DNA of 64,000 nucleotides from positions 22,591,454-22,655,453 of the forward strand of contig OY992833.1 of the NCBI GenBank assembly GCA_963921425.1, written 5' to 3'. Source of the stretch: Dryas octopetala (lineage: Eukaryota; Streptophyta; Magnoliopsida; Rosales; Rosaceae). Positions within the stretch are counted from its first letter, which is position 1; each line of letters opens with the position of its first letter. A program made the position numbers and the translations under genes. Below the pieces are notes generated by a model. That model saw only the letters and a program-made list of their open reading frames with translations. It ran no database searches and was not told the origin of the DNA. This document shows, one piece after another, positions 46,162 to 58,487 of the stretch.

Positions 46162-47336
46162 TGTAAATATAATTGAGCCTGTAATATATTCACCACAGTA
46201 AATGGGACCTATAGAGATATTAATGATCCAAAAGTAGCAGACATAAACTTTCACAAAAATCCCCAACAGAGGATCACTCTTTTAAATCAATTTCTTAAGA
46301 TATATATCCTCCAATTTTACTGCTCAACTGAACACAGTGTTTTCAACAAAATACTAAAATAAAGGTATAAATGTATAATGTTTTTTATTACATTGGAGAA
46401 ATTAAAATTCTTAATTTATACTAATCATAACTTATTACCTCACAACTTTTCACCATTTGAAGTTTTGAACTAATCCCAATGAGTAAATACAATTTTTTTG
46501 AATGTGACTCATAATTTTTAAGAATTTGGATCATCTTATTATCTTAATTATTTTTTACTTCTAATTCGATTTGTTTGTTAAAAAGAAATTTCCTGACTAC
46601 TTTCTTAGCATTGCTAAAAATAACAATAGAAAGTTTGCATTATCTTTCTTCAAAAATATTCTCAAGAACTCAATTATAATTCTAAGAATCAAATAGGACT
46701 TTTGATTGGACGAATTCACTATTTTGGATCCTAAAGTAGATTATTCCGTGCAAACAAGAGAATCCCCAAAAAGACGACAAAAACGGCGACGAATCAAGTT
46801 AATGAAAAAGTGAAAAACGGTGACTGAGAGCGGGCCCATAGAGGACAAAGTCATCCCCCTTTCAAATCAATTGGGATTGCGAGTGGACACGTGGACGGAT
46901 GCCATTTAATAAATTAATGTTTCATGAGCTAGAGTCTAGAGATAGATGATTGGACTCACCAAATGAGCAAGATTGAGAAGACTATTCCAATTTGAATATA
47001 TAGAATTAATGAGTGGCTTTTACATATTTTGGGGCAATTACGTAGAATGTACTTAAAGTCAAACAATGTGGATGACTAATCTAATCTAAGAATTGACTTA
47101 TTAAGGTGATGGATTAGTTTAAGTAGTGATAGTTTGTGAGATAAAAAGTATGAATTAGATTAGATTTAGGGTTTGATTCTCTCGTAATATAACAAAAAAA
47201 AAGATTAATGTACAAAAATATTCACTCTATCTTCATCCTCTCTCTCTCACTTTAAACAAATTTAAACTTAATTATAAAAATTTTGATTGACAATAGATAT
47301 AGGTGACCCCATCACATCACATATATGGCTCATTTA

Positions 47337-47383
47337 GTATTCTTGATTTTGTTTTTTTGGCCGGGAATCTTGTATTCTTGATT
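47337..47383 (-). mobile_element. micro-retroinsert CCCGGCC-A(7), 12-bp TSD
   Basis: An insert of 23 bp (47349-47371), on the minus strand AAGATTCCCGGCC then A-rich, lies between exact 12-bp repeats GTATTCTTGATT at 47337-47348 and 47372-47383. Same class as the others, opposite orientation. Confidence 0.6.
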
Positions 47384-48469
47384 AATTGTTCTCCATACAT
47401 ATATAATAACATAATGCACTATATATAGTTATATACCCACCTCCTATTTGAGAAAGGGGAACCCCACCACTAAGATCCTATTTAATTTGCAGCCATTGAA
47501 TGGGCATGAACTTTACATGGTTGAGGGAGACCCCACACCAATTGCCATTATTTAATTTTTCCAGAATGAAAAGTTAAACTTTAACATTATGTATATTGGA
47601 TAAGTAGAATGTATATATATTGACTATTGAGCTTGCTAGCTGGTACGTGATTGGTTAATGTATATATGAGCAAAGCAAAAAGTAATTAATTAATTATAAA
47701 ATTTAAGAAACAGCTAATATTTAAAGCTATCTTGTGCAGTACGTGCTCAAAGATGGGAGGGCTTGATCAGTCAATATTACTAATTAGGCCAATAAATTAT
47801 TGGTCTATTACTGTTAGAATGAAAAGTTTAAATTTGAGCTTAAGCAATAGTAAGAAGAATTAATTAAGATTTGGGATTTTGGGGAAGAAAAAGATATCCC
47901 ACTTCTGATAAGATATTAAGTGAAAAGAAGATATGAGTATTTATGCACTAATTAAAAAAACTGACATGTGGCATGTTAGCTAACTATGGTCAAATTTTTA
48001 TATTTACATATTTTAAAATTTTTAAAATTTTTAATTCAGGCGCTTTAACCAAAATGCATTTTCTCCTCCTACAGTCTACCTAAGGAATTAAATTTCAAAT
48101 TTTGAGAAAATGTCGAGGGTTCAAAAATATAAAAATTTCAAAAGCATTTTAATTTTGTTGGAAATTTAGACTAAAACAATTAAAAATTTTAACAATTTCG
48201 ATTTAGTAATATTTTGAAACCTCAAAAAATAAAAATTTTCAAAATTTAATTCTATGGTTCTACCACTTTTGACCAGTCTTCACCGGCCCCTCCTCTAGCG
48301 GTGAACACGAACCAAAAACAAAACAAAAAGGAAGAAAAATAGACGACAAAGGAAGAGAGGGGATGAGATATGGGAGAGAGTGGGCTTCCTGCATGGATGG
48401 GTATGGAAGCTAAAGAGTTTCTTTTTTCAGACCAAAAAAAAAAATTCAGATAACTATTTTTTAAGGTCC

Positions 48470-48950
48470 ATTGACTTTAGGTACCAAATTATAATATTTT
48501 TTCAGTTCAACTACTAAAACATTTATGTCATTTCACTTTATGTACTAAATTTCAGTTTAGGTACCAACTTTAAAAAACATAGTTATATCGAACTGTGACT
48601 GTCTAACAGTCATTACTTTTTTATTGATTTATTGTTTTTTCAATATTTGCAAGGCTTAAACTTTAATATTTAGTCTTTGGGTTATAGGACTTTATCCCCC
48701 AAACCTAAATTAAAAGTATGAAACCCTTAAAAATTTTGATTTTTTATAAATTTTAAATAGTCACAACTGTGACTGTTCGACAATTACAACTGTAACTGTT
48801 CGACAGTCACAACTATATAACAAACTGATTTGTGACCTAATCCAAAATGTTTTACTCTAGGTTAGTACCTAAACTAAAAAAAATTAGTGTCTTACTGCTT
48901 TATTAAAAAATTATTGATATTTGGTATTTAATCCTAATTTTCTATATTTT
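48470..48950. repeat. dispersed repeat, copy A (shared with 55.3-55.9 kb)
   Basis: Carries multiple short palindromic motifs (ACTGTGACTGTCTAACAGTC; CGACAGTCACAACT) and ends with ATTTAATCCTAATTTTCTAT, shared with the copy near 55823-55862. Ends and class unknown; probably an old MITE family. Confidence 0.5.
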
Positions 48951-49107
48951 TTATTGTCTCATAATTCCCTCTCTCATCACTTTAAATGAATTTATTAATA
49001 GTAATTAACTATGGTCAGTATATAGGACAGATGCCATGTGGAGATATGGGTGATTAGCAAATTTGCTCTCAAATTTAATTGGTATTCGGACACACAATTA
49101 TGTATTA

Positions 49108-49502
49108 GGGATTAATACCATTTTGCTCCCCAGATTATTACACTTGTATCAGTTTGCTCCCCAGACTTCTAATTTGGAAAATTAAGGACTCTGACTTTTT
49201 TCAATTTTGCCAATTGAGGTTCTTCCGTCAATTTACACATTTTTTATCCAAATCTTGAGGGCAAAATGGTCCCTTCCATTTAGATCTTATCATTTTTTCC
49301 TCATACATCATTTTTCCTCTTTTATTTTTCGCTAAATTCTGGTTGATCATCTCAACATTTTAGATGAAAAATGTATAAATTGACGGAATAGTCTTAATTG
49401 GCAAAATTGAAAAAGTCAGGGTCCTTAATTTTCCAAATTAGAAGTCTGGGGAGCAAAGTGATACATGTGTAATAGTCTGGGGAGCAAAATAGCATTAATC
49501 CC
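49108..49502. mobile_element. MITE with about 140-bp TIRs, 395 bp, 10-bp TSD
   Basis: Starts GGGATTAATACCATTTTGCT and ends in the inverted AGCAAAATAGCATTAATCCC. The arms of about 140 bp each contain two copies of TTTGCTCCCCAGA. It is flanked by an exact 10-bp duplication TTATGTATTA at 49098-49107 and 49503-49512. Long TIRs and a 9-10 bp duplication fit Mutator-like elements. No transposase. Confidence 0.88.
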
Positions 49503-50326
49503 TTATGTATTATGTATCGGAGTTTATCAAATAATATGTTGACATTTTATTTATTCAAATATAAATTTATAACTATAAAATATAAACTTTAGTTATTTTT
49601 AAGAAAATATTAAAACATACACTACCACATTGTTTGTGAACAAATTTTGTGACCCTTAACATTAGTAGTAAAGAAATTTTAGAAGTACTTATAATTCATA
49701 TTTTGTGACAGTGTCATGCCAGCTGCTTATACTATATAGTTTCCGTTATATATGTTACTTGAACTTTGAGACTTGTCCCAACTAGGTACTTATACTATTA
49801 TTTATCCTAATTTCATACTTCAACTTTTATTTTGTATAAATTTAGTATATAATATAATATTTTTTTTTTCAAATAATGCATCAAAATTGGGATATTTTAG
49901 TCAACATAAGATCATGAATAAACCAAATTGATCATGGGTATAAGACATGAGCAACATATATGACCAAATTAATTTTGATAATATTTTTCACAAAAGTCAC
50001 ATTACATACTAATGTGAGACAAAATAAAAATTTAGGTATAAAATTAGAGTAAATAATAGTTTAAATACCTAATTGGAATAATTTGAGGTTGCCTAATATT
50101 GAAGCTAGCTACCTCGATCTCTAGCTAGGCTCTGGCAATGGAGTTGTCACAAATTAATTATGAAAGTGAGGACTAGTCGTTGGTTCCAAACCACCACTAC
50201 AAAACAAATCCAATCCATATGTATATAATAATATGAGAAATTCGAAGTTGGTCGTTGGTCCCCCCTTTATTAACAATATTGCGTATAAATTAAAAAGAAA
50301 TTAGGTTAAATTAATATATTCATATG

Positions 50327-50796
50327 GGATCAAGATCCTCTGCCTTTCGCAAACGTGCAGTTCTCTGCCTTTCAAGGTATCTGAACCAGCTAATTAATCC
50401 AGTGGTATTAATAAGGCCACCTCAGCATAAAGTATTTTATATCAAAATTACTTTTACAACCTAACAGTTACCAAGTTACCATGTTCACTCTCTCTCTTGG
50501 ATCTTTGTCTCCTCTCACATGGCCTTTAAGTCATCAACATTCATGATCCGATAGAGAGAATATTGGAAGAAAATGGCTCAAGATGAAGTTTTTTTACTGC
50601 TTTAATTATTTCCTTTTTCTAGAGGTTCTCTTAAAAATTAGAAGAGAGAGCTAGGAATGGAGAAGACGGTGGAGATCGGTAAGTGTTGCAAAGAGTGAGT
50701 TTCGATCTTAAAATAATTTATGCTGAGGTGGCCTTATAAAGATCATTAGATTAATGTAGTGGTTCAGATGCCTTGAAAGGCAGAGGATCTTCATCC
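50327..50796. mobile_element. Mutator-type MITE, 470 bp, 9-bp TSD ATTCATATG
   Basis: Ends GGATCAAGATCCTCTGCCTT and the complement of GGATGAAGATCCTCTGCCTT are flanked by an exact 9-bp duplication ATTCATATG (50318-50326 and 50797-50805). The arms extend to GGCCACCTCAGCATAAA. The left arm carries an additional partial copy of its own end (TCTCTGCCTTTCAAGGTATC). The interior carries no transposase. Confidence 0.88.
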
Positions 50797-50869
50797 ATTC
50801 ATATGTATTTAAGGTTGACATGTAGCTCAAATGGAGTTAGCTTTGGCCACCCGAAAAAATAGGATTACT

Positions 50870-51330
50870 GATATTTTTTGTGTTGATATTATGTTTACGT
50901 TCAAATAAAGTTATTTTGAGTATACAGTTTAGTATCACTTAAAAAAAAAAAAAAAAGTGTTTTAGTCACGGATATTTAGGTACAAAGTCTTAATTGTTTA
51001 GCTAAAAGACCTTGTACCTAATGCTATATCTTGTCACAATAGGGAACGAAATGAAATGAGGCGTTTTTAGCTCGTCGATAAAACTGTAAAAGTAGATTTG
51101 CTGACAAATATACTTCCATTACTCAAACGTTAGTTGTGGCAAAAACTTTTAGGCGCATAACTTGTAACTAATAGTGTTTTTAGTCACAATTATATCTTTT
51201 AAGTTTTATCTACTGATTTTAGTCGCAACATAGTCACAACACTTTTTATGATTAATACATTTAGTCATAAGATTTACATTTTTAGTCACAAGTTGTGTTG
51301 TATCTAAAAATGCTTTATGTAGTTTTAAAT
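50870..51330. repeat. region of repeated TTTAGTCAC-type motifs
   Basis: Short motifs TTTAGTCACGG, TTAGTCACAATT, TTTAGTCGCAAC, TTTAGTCATAAG and TTTAGTCACAAG recur, some inverted. Subterminal repeats of this kind occur in CACTA transposons, and CACTAC appears at 50194. I could not find matching ends or a 3-bp duplication, so this is only a hint. Confidence 0.3.
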
Positions 51331-51464
51331 ATAAGCATCATTAAACACACACACAAAAAAAAAAAAAAAAAAGATCAGCAAAACATCTATCATTTAACTA
51401 GATAATTCAATTCATTATTCATGGGGCATCTCATTAGTATAGCTAAACAAGTATATAGTTATTC

Positions 51465-51619
51465 GAAACTGGATCTCCTGTCTTGTTTCTCTGTAAGGTT
51501 GATATTAGGCTCAAATCTGAATGTTTGAAGACAAAGTAGAGAGAGAAAGATTGTTTTCAAAGGCTCAGATTTGAACCTGGTACCAACCTTGCAGGGAAGC
51601 AAGACAGGGATTCAGGTCT
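51465..51619. mobile_element. short MITE, 155 bp, 9-bp TSD TAGTTATTC
   Basis: Nearly all of the element is a foldback of two arms about 60 bp long (CTGTCTTGTTTCTCTGTAAG against the complement of CTTGCAGGGAAGCAAGACAG). It is flanked by an exact 9-bp duplication TAGTTATTC at 51456-51464 and 51620-51628, suggesting the Mutator superfamily. Confidence 0.85.
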
Positions 51620-51628
51620 TAGTTATTC

Positions 51629-54023
51629 TATATATGAAGTGATTTTATATGATTATATTCCAATACAAAGAATGCACGCCCATGGCGTTTGACCGATTTT
51701 GGACAAACACATATATAGATATCATACTCCTTGGCCCAACCCTAATTAACTTTAAGGCTAACTAATTAGCAACCATGAATCGAAAATATTGAATCATTAA
51801 TCTTAACTCTTAAGTCACCCTCCAACATTGAGGATTATATTAGATGACACCTGTTTAAGTTGCACTTAAGTACATTTTTTGAATGAAAACCTCACATTTA
51901 AGTCTAAGTAATTAAATTAGAGATAATAGTAGTGTAATTAAAATAGGGGCTGATTGAGAATTTTTTATGTGATTATAACATCACGTAACATATTTTTTCA
52001 GAACTATTGCTCTATTAAAAAAAATATTCTTGTAATAGGTCCTATTTCTGGTCAAAAATATAGTAAAATCATCTTTCCTATTTTTTCTCGGACCCCACTA
52101 ATAAAAAAAATGTTCACTTCTTAAAATATCTCATATAGCCTGAACAAAGAAAGGGTCAGATTAATTTATCCCAACAGGAGCAAGAGTAACGTGATGATTT
52201 AACTTTTATAGTCCCAATAAATAGAATTATAGACAATAATTTGATTAAATAAAATAGCAGTGCATGATGATTGCAGAATTGAAAGTCAACCTATATATTG
52301 TATGGAAGGGAACAAGCACAAAATTCGATTCAAGGTGGAGTTGGCTCCAAATTATTATCCCTCGATTCAAGAAGTTGAATAATTATTCTAAGCTTGTGTT
52401 GATTATTCTAACAATGTCATGTGGTTGTAATTTTTCATTTTTTCCAAAGAACGCGAAAGTATGCTTTAATGCTTGAAAATAATGGAAATTAAGGTCACAA
52501 TTTGATCCAAGGTGCATATTGTTAAGAGTTGTGGATTATATAACTGATCCCACATTAGATAAGAGAAAATACTAAGATTAAATCTTATACTTAAGTCAAT
52601 TGGGTGATTAATTAACTTATACAAGTTAATATACATATATGGGCAGTTTTTAAAATGGATTTTTTATATTTTATCCACCTGAACTATGGAATCGATCTCA
52701 CTTAAACACCTAAAAATAATTGTATCAATTTACCACCCGAATTAAAAATTTGTTACAATGTACTACTTATGTCTCATTTTGTCTAAACTTTTGTTAAAAC
52801 TATTACATTTTACCCGTTTTAGCACAATAGAAAACTAACTTGAAAAGATCAAAACATCTTTTTTTTTCAACAAAATCTTAGACAAAATGAGCCAAAAGTT
52901 GTATATTGCAACAAATTTATAATTCTGGTGATAAACTGACACAATTTTTTTTAAATGATAAAGTGAGATCGACATCCTAATTCAGGTGAATAAAGTATAA
53001 TAAAACCTTATAAAACAAACGTTAGAAATTCCAGATATTTTAGAGCGTGCAAACGCTTAGAAAGATATGGAAATCCACACATTAATTTTAGAAATTTTTG
53101 ATATATATATCCTATATATATAATGCTTAAAGTCAATGTAAAAGCCATTATAGATAAAAGAAAAGCAACAACACTTTTTAATTGTTTACACAAAAAAGCA
53201 ACAACACTTTTTTATTTTTCACACAAAAAAGCAACAGCACTTGTATATGTAGCATGCTCCAAGCCTCCAATCCTAATTAATCGTTAACTTTTATTAATTT
53301 TTAAAAATTGATTAGCCAATCCAGTTATAGTCTTCTAGATGACCCCATTTTAATATATTGCAATGTAGAAAGAACAATATTGGTCATTAAAGAGCATGCC
53401 GGCAATGATGATTTCATTTGCAAGGGATTAGGGATGGCAAAATTCCCCGCCCCCAAAAATCCCTGTGGGGCCTGCCCCGATTAAGCGGATATGGTAATAC
53501 CATCTTCATCCGTGCCACATTCCGTATACTCGTTTAATAAAAATATTATATTATATAATTATATTTTAATTTATTATCTTAATTTTTGTTGCATGTCTTT
53601 AAAATTTAATAGTGTTATCTTTATGATTTAGTGTTATTATAATATAGTATAATGAATTTTAATATATTTCATCTATTAAATTATATATTTATGTTAATTT
53701 AGTATGTTATTAATAAAAAAATTATTTATAGAAAAATTAATAGGGCCCCGAATACCCCCGATGGGGACCCGATTACCCGATAAGTCGGGTATGCTATTGG
53801 CGAACCCGCCCCGTTGCCATCCATACACGGGATGACCCATGAGTTTAGGATTTAGTTGCAAAGCTGACACTTATATTTGGATGCTGAACAGAAAATTTCA
53901 ATAGTACAACATATAAATACATTTTTAACTTTTAATGGGTTTATTTTAGGTCTATTGATTTTAACTACTAAATTTTAATAACTTTTTAGTTTAAGTATTA
54001 AAATTAAATAGTATTTTAAATTA
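51629..54023. other. gene-free, repeat-rich region, part 2
   Basis: AT-rich. Apart from the GGGATGGCAA element at 53431 no gene, RNA or clear transposon is supported. A short tandem repetition of CAAAAAAGCAACAACACTTT occurs at about 53190-53240. Confidence 0.55.
53431..53822. mobile_element. GGGATGGCAA-end element, about 392 bp
   Basis: Begins GGGATGGCAAAATTCCCCGC and ends in the inverted GAACCCGCCCCGTTGCCATCC. GC-rich ends surround a very AT-rich core. Elements with GGATGGCAA ends and GGGGCGGG-like sub-ends are widespread in plants. The target duplication could not be recognised, so the superfamily is uncertain (hAT is likely). Confidence 0.6.
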
Positions 54024-54031
54024 GGTACTAG

Positions 54032-55173
54032 CAAGGGTTTAAATTTCGAAAATTTCGCCAAAATTTTCGATTTGAGAAGGGGTCGAAATCGAAACCTAGT
54101 TTTGTTAAATTTTGGGAATAATTTCGGCGAAATTTTTGAAATTTCGCCTAAGTTTTCGCCGGCGGCTGCAGGGGGGGCGCGGCAGGGGGAGATCGAGGGA
54201 GAAAGGAGGGGCAGCGGTAGGGGGTGGCCGGGGGGGGCGGCAGGAGGGAGATCGAGGGCGCGGCAGGGGGGCGAGAGAGAGAGAGAGAGAGAGAGAGAAG
54301 AAAAACAGTGGAAGAAGTTTTGCTGGAGATTCGGGGGGGAAAGAAAGGAAAGGGAAGGAAGGAAAGAAAAAGAAGGAAAGAGAAAGAAGAAGAAAAAAAG
54401 AAAAAAAAAAAGTAAGAAAGAGAAAAAAAATTAAAAGGTTTAGGGTAGATTGGGGTTTGGCCGTTTGGGGCCTTTGGGCAATTGTAAAGAAAATAAAATA
54501 GTTTGGGTTTTTATTTGGCCTTTTTGGAGTTTCATTTAGTTGTTTTTAAACCCTAAATTTGTAAACTCTAATATATTTCTATATAAAAAATAATTTAAAA
54601 TACTCTAAAGAGCCTAAACCCTAATATCATATATCATATCCTAGTTTGAGGTTTTTGGGCAATTGAAAAAAAAAAATGATTTGAGATTTCGTTTGGCCGT
54701 TTTGAGGTTTCATTTAATTGTTTTTAAACTCTAAACCAATAAACTCTAATACCTTTTTATATAAAAAATAATTAAAAATATCCTAAAGGACCTAAACCCT
54801 AATATTCTATACGATATCTTAAATAATATAGAGTATAGATTATAAAGTATATATAATTTAGTGTATATATTATAGAGTATAAATAATATATTAATTTTAT
54901 TTATTCATTATACTAATTTTATTTCATAGTATTTACCTTCAGCGCGCATTATATTCATCTTATATCACATGAAACTTACTATATAATTTGGTTTCTTCAA
55001 TGTTTTTTATCAATGTAGTAGATAATATGTTAAATAAACATATAATAAAGTTTCATTCAAAATTTCCGTATTTTGATAGTAATTTTCATCGTTTCCGTTT
55101 AATTTCTGTCGAAATTTAAAAATCTTCGAAATTTCCGTCGAAATTTCCTCGAAACCCGAAATTTTATTCTTTG
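54032..55173. mobile_element. hAT-like element, 1142 bp, 8-bp TSD GGTACTAG, GC-rich cargo
   Basis: Flanked by an exact 8-bp duplication GGTACTAG at 54024-54031 and 55174-55181. Ends: CAAGGGTTTAAATTTCG and the complement of CAAAGAATAAAATTTCGGG. Sub-terminal sequence is full of (A)AATTTCG motifs on both sides. At 54160-54300 there is a very G-rich stretch (many GGGG runs), then a GA run (54272-54298) and an A/G-only block to about 54425. Two imperfect copies of a 181-bp unit follow (GGGCAATTG at 54476 and 54657). The frames across the purine block are low-complexity and unlikely to be real proteins. Confidence 0.78.
54457..54825 (+). repeat. 181-bp tandem duplication inside the hAT-like element
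   Basis: Two neighbouring units share TTTGGGCAATTG, TTTCATTTA(G/A)TTGTTTTTAAA, AACTCTAATA and GCCTAAACCCTAATAT-type segments with a spacing of 181 bp. Moderately diverged. Confidence 0.7.
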
Positions 55174-55319
55174 GGTACTAGTTGAAAAGTCAAGCAAATT
55201 AATAAAGTAAAAAGTATTAGAATTTACAAATATTACATCACATGCCACTACAATAAAAAAATAAAAGTAATATTACATCACAAATATTACATTAATTTAT
55301 ACCATATTGTATTATAAAA

Positions 55320-55862
55320 AAAAAAAAAATCAATCAAGTCACAACTTAACTGTGACTGTCTTAATAAATTAAAAGAGACAACTCACATCACTATACTATA
55401 TATATTATTTTGAGTAAAAGTATTGTTTTGACCTCTATTTATACTATATTGTAGTATAATTTCTCTAAAAAAAATTCAATTAAGTCACAACTTAACTGTG
55501 ACTGTCTCACAACTTAGATATGACTGTCGTTTAGTCACAACTAAATTTAAAGTTGTGAGTCTCGTACAGTCACAACTAAATGTGAAGTTGAGACTATATT
55601 AGCAAATTTTCAAGAAAATATAAAAGCCTCAAAGACAATTTTGTCTAAACCTTATAAATTTTAACTAACACTCATCATATATGAGCCAAAGAATAAAAAT
55701 GTCAAATGGAAAAGGCTTAAATCAAAGGGGCCAACATATTTGTGGCATAATTTAAAAAACTACATTTAAATTTGGTAATTCAATTGAAATATTATATGGT
55801 CTTCATGTTATACCAAAAAATTATTGAAATTTAGTATTTAATCCTAATTTTCTATTTTTTTT
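55320..55862. repeat. dispersed repeat, copy B (shared with 48.5-48.95 kb)
   Basis: Three copies of AAGTCACAACTTAACTGTGA or close variants, a foldback TAGTCACAACTAAATTTAAAG, and the shared end ATTTAATCCTAATTTTCTAT. It may once have been continuous with 53940-54031, with the hAT-like element at 54032 inserted into it later. Confidence 0.45.
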
Positions 55863-58487
55863 AATTTAATTAAAAATTAAGACTAATAATTCAGTTCACG
55901 CATTACAATAAATATCAGCCCAGTCTATTTTAATAAAATATGTGCGACACGAAACCTACCAAGCCCCTAGTACTATTCATCAAGTACTCGAAAATTGTCA
56001 ACGTCAAGTATATAGCTGATATGCGAGGGCAAGCTGCAGCTGTTCCCATTGAGTCGTTGACAATGTGACGATAAAGAATCAAAACTTCATAGTCAATTAA
56101 TGCATGGATAATGGGTGATGGGTGTCTCCATCACCATTCATTTTTATATAGATGTACTTAGATCCATTTTCAGTTTTTTATATAAACCACAAGAAATCTA
56201 GGAAACAAATAAGCATGTGGTTAGTATGTGAATGGGGAGTCATGCGTATTGCTACTAATGCACGAAATCAACACATACGACGTAGTAGTTGACTATCTTC
56301 TAGACACTTAAACATTGTGAGCTTAATGAATACGCATGATCACATCTATAATTTGTAAAAGAGTGTTTATAAAAGGTTCATATTCCAAAGCTAATAGCCT
56401 AATACTATATATGCTAGTTACTACTTACTAGGTAGATCCAAATCAAGCTAAGGGACTAGGGAAAGGTCCAAGCCCATTTGGGAGGGTATAAGATCCATAC
56501 CCCAATGAACCTAAACTCATATTACCATGAAGCTCACAGCTAATCAAGGCCTTAATTTTGTCTTTGAGTCCACGTACCTTACGGCCCATAGTTAACAGTC
56601 ACTGAAAAAGGCTCCAAAACCTCATCTCTAAGCCACAGGCCCACAACTATTTTAAGTGGCCAAAAAACAAAAAAAAGCCACAACTATTTTATATATACCC
56701 AATTAAATAAAGTTTGGGGCCAAGGGCCAAGAAGCTCACTCTTTCTTTGATTTAAGTTAGCAGAATTGGCAAGATCAGAAGAGGTTATTTCAAGGATACT
56801 TTACCTAAACGGTCAAAATGAGAAAAAAACTTATCTCATAATTCACCCGGCCCAATTAACTTTCAGGACAAAATTCTTACCAAGCACTCGATAAGAGCTT
56901 GGTAGTTCTTGCTGAGCACTTAGTAGTTGCAGATGAAGGATGCATCTACATCTGCATCTGCCGAGTGCTCTGTATGTCATTCCATGCCAAGCACTTGGTA
57001 GCCTTTTTCTCACTCCAGACGCGCATCTGCGAATAAAATGGCCTTTAACTTAATTTTTGTTTTAGGTGGATTTCCAGTTAAGAACCTTAAATTTTTTGTC
57101 TTTGGGAGTAATTTATTAATCTTTGAAACACTCGACAAGAGTTATATCATCCAAGACATTAGTCAAGTGCGCATTTTAATGTTTGAAAATTTTTTTTTAA
57201 AGAAATCCAAGATATATAAGGAAGCCCCTTCCCTCCAGACCAAAAAAAAAATGACAGAGAGAAGAAAAGATGCATAAATAGGTAGATGGTAAATTGGTAA
57301 CCCATTACCCATACAGGTACAACAGCTAGATAATACATCAACCTAGACTAGTAACTTCTCGTTGGCTTCCTCAGTTTCTTCAAAACCAATCTATATAAGA
57401 GGGTCTTGCAAAAAATGCCTCCAAACATTTGATATCTATCTAGCATTGTTTACACATGCACCCACATGAAGGAAAGAACACTAGGACTTCTGTACTGCAG
57501 GAAATGAAGCTTCTAATTATGGTTTAGCTAACAATCAGTCAATGTGATGTTAACAAAAGGCGCCTCATCCAAACCAAGCCCGGTTTAAAGGGTAAACTTA
57601 ACATTTATAGATGCTTGCATCATGAACATAGTAATTGTCAAAAGCTTATCACTTCAAAACTCAACCATATGACTGATAGCAGCCTAAAAAACACTGAAGA
57701 TCTAGATTTTTTTTGGTATAATTATATTATATATTAGAAAAAACAAATTCATTAATCATAACCCGAAAAGGGTTTAGATGAAGTGCAACCCTAACACAAT
57801 AGGAAAGGACACCATCATGGGAACCTAAATAACAACTGAATCACTTCATTTACCAACACAATTTTGATCCCCCACTCATCAGTGAACACGAAATTTGTGG
57901 ATCAAAATCCAACAATTACATTCAAATGCCAATATGTATTTTTAGTTTTTGAGTAAGTTACATCCGTTGGATCATAATCCAATGGTTAGTGAGTGAGCAT
58001 GGATGAGTAAGAGAACATGACTGCATTCATATTCGAAAAATCTCCTAATCTTAACATAACAACTTGCAAATGGAAATTGTTTCAATGAACATAGTCATCA
58101 CTGTTAACTTGGTATTCTAATCCATGACATTCATAAATGATATGTACAAACAAGTTGATATAGCCATAATCCAATGTATAAAAAAAATTAAATCAAAAGT
58201 CAATGAAATACACCCATAATCAAACTCAGTACAATTCTATATATAGCCCAAAACGGTACAATATCCAGCATTGCAGTTGTACAAATTTTTCTATCAATTA
58301 CCAGTTTAAGAGAGAAGAATTTTACTTTTCCTCAAAGATATGTATATTAATTTAACTTAATTAACCAACAATTCATTCGAAAAGTGACCCAGATCTGAAC
58401 AAACCCACTGGACCACCATTGAGATTGCCTCACACAGAGACCTCAGAATTACAGGGCAGTAATTGAATGAAATAAAGGGGCATGCTT
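55863..58487. other. gene-free region, part 3
   Basis: No supported gene. Around 56875-57005 several short inverted and direct copies of CCAAGCACTCG/GAGCACTTGG form potential hairpins; class unknown. The last 200 bp are probably the 3' UTR of the small minus-strand gene that follows. Confidence 0.5.
56641..56691 (+). mobile_element. micro-retroinsert AGTGGCC-A-rich, 14-bp TSD
   Basis: A 23-bp insert (56655-56677, AGTGGCCAAAAAACAAAAAA then AAG) lies between exact 14-bp repeats CCACAACTATTTTA at 56641-56654 and 56678-56691. Confidence 0.65.

Larger units (their letters stand above)
43681..49097. other. gene-free, repeat-rich region, part 1
   Basis: No gene supported. It holds the MITEs and tandem repeat listed separately, and a 47.3 kb micro-insert. 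Another stretch at about 48470-48950 contains several copies of CACAACTGTGACTGT-type inverted motifs, and its end matches part of 55320-55862. Remaining sequence is AT-rich without structure I can name. Confidence 0.55.

Noticed and set aside
49622..51320. Possible CACTA transposon (CACTACCACA at 49622 or CACTACAAAA at 50194, TTTATGTAGT near 51313)
   Set aside because: No matching terminal inverted repeat ending in TAGTG and no 3-bp duplication; the interval also contains unrelated MITEs.
54072..54501. Overlapping frames rich in Gly/Arg/Glu/Lys
   Set aside because: Low-complexity translation of a G-rich and purine-only repeat inside a transposable element.
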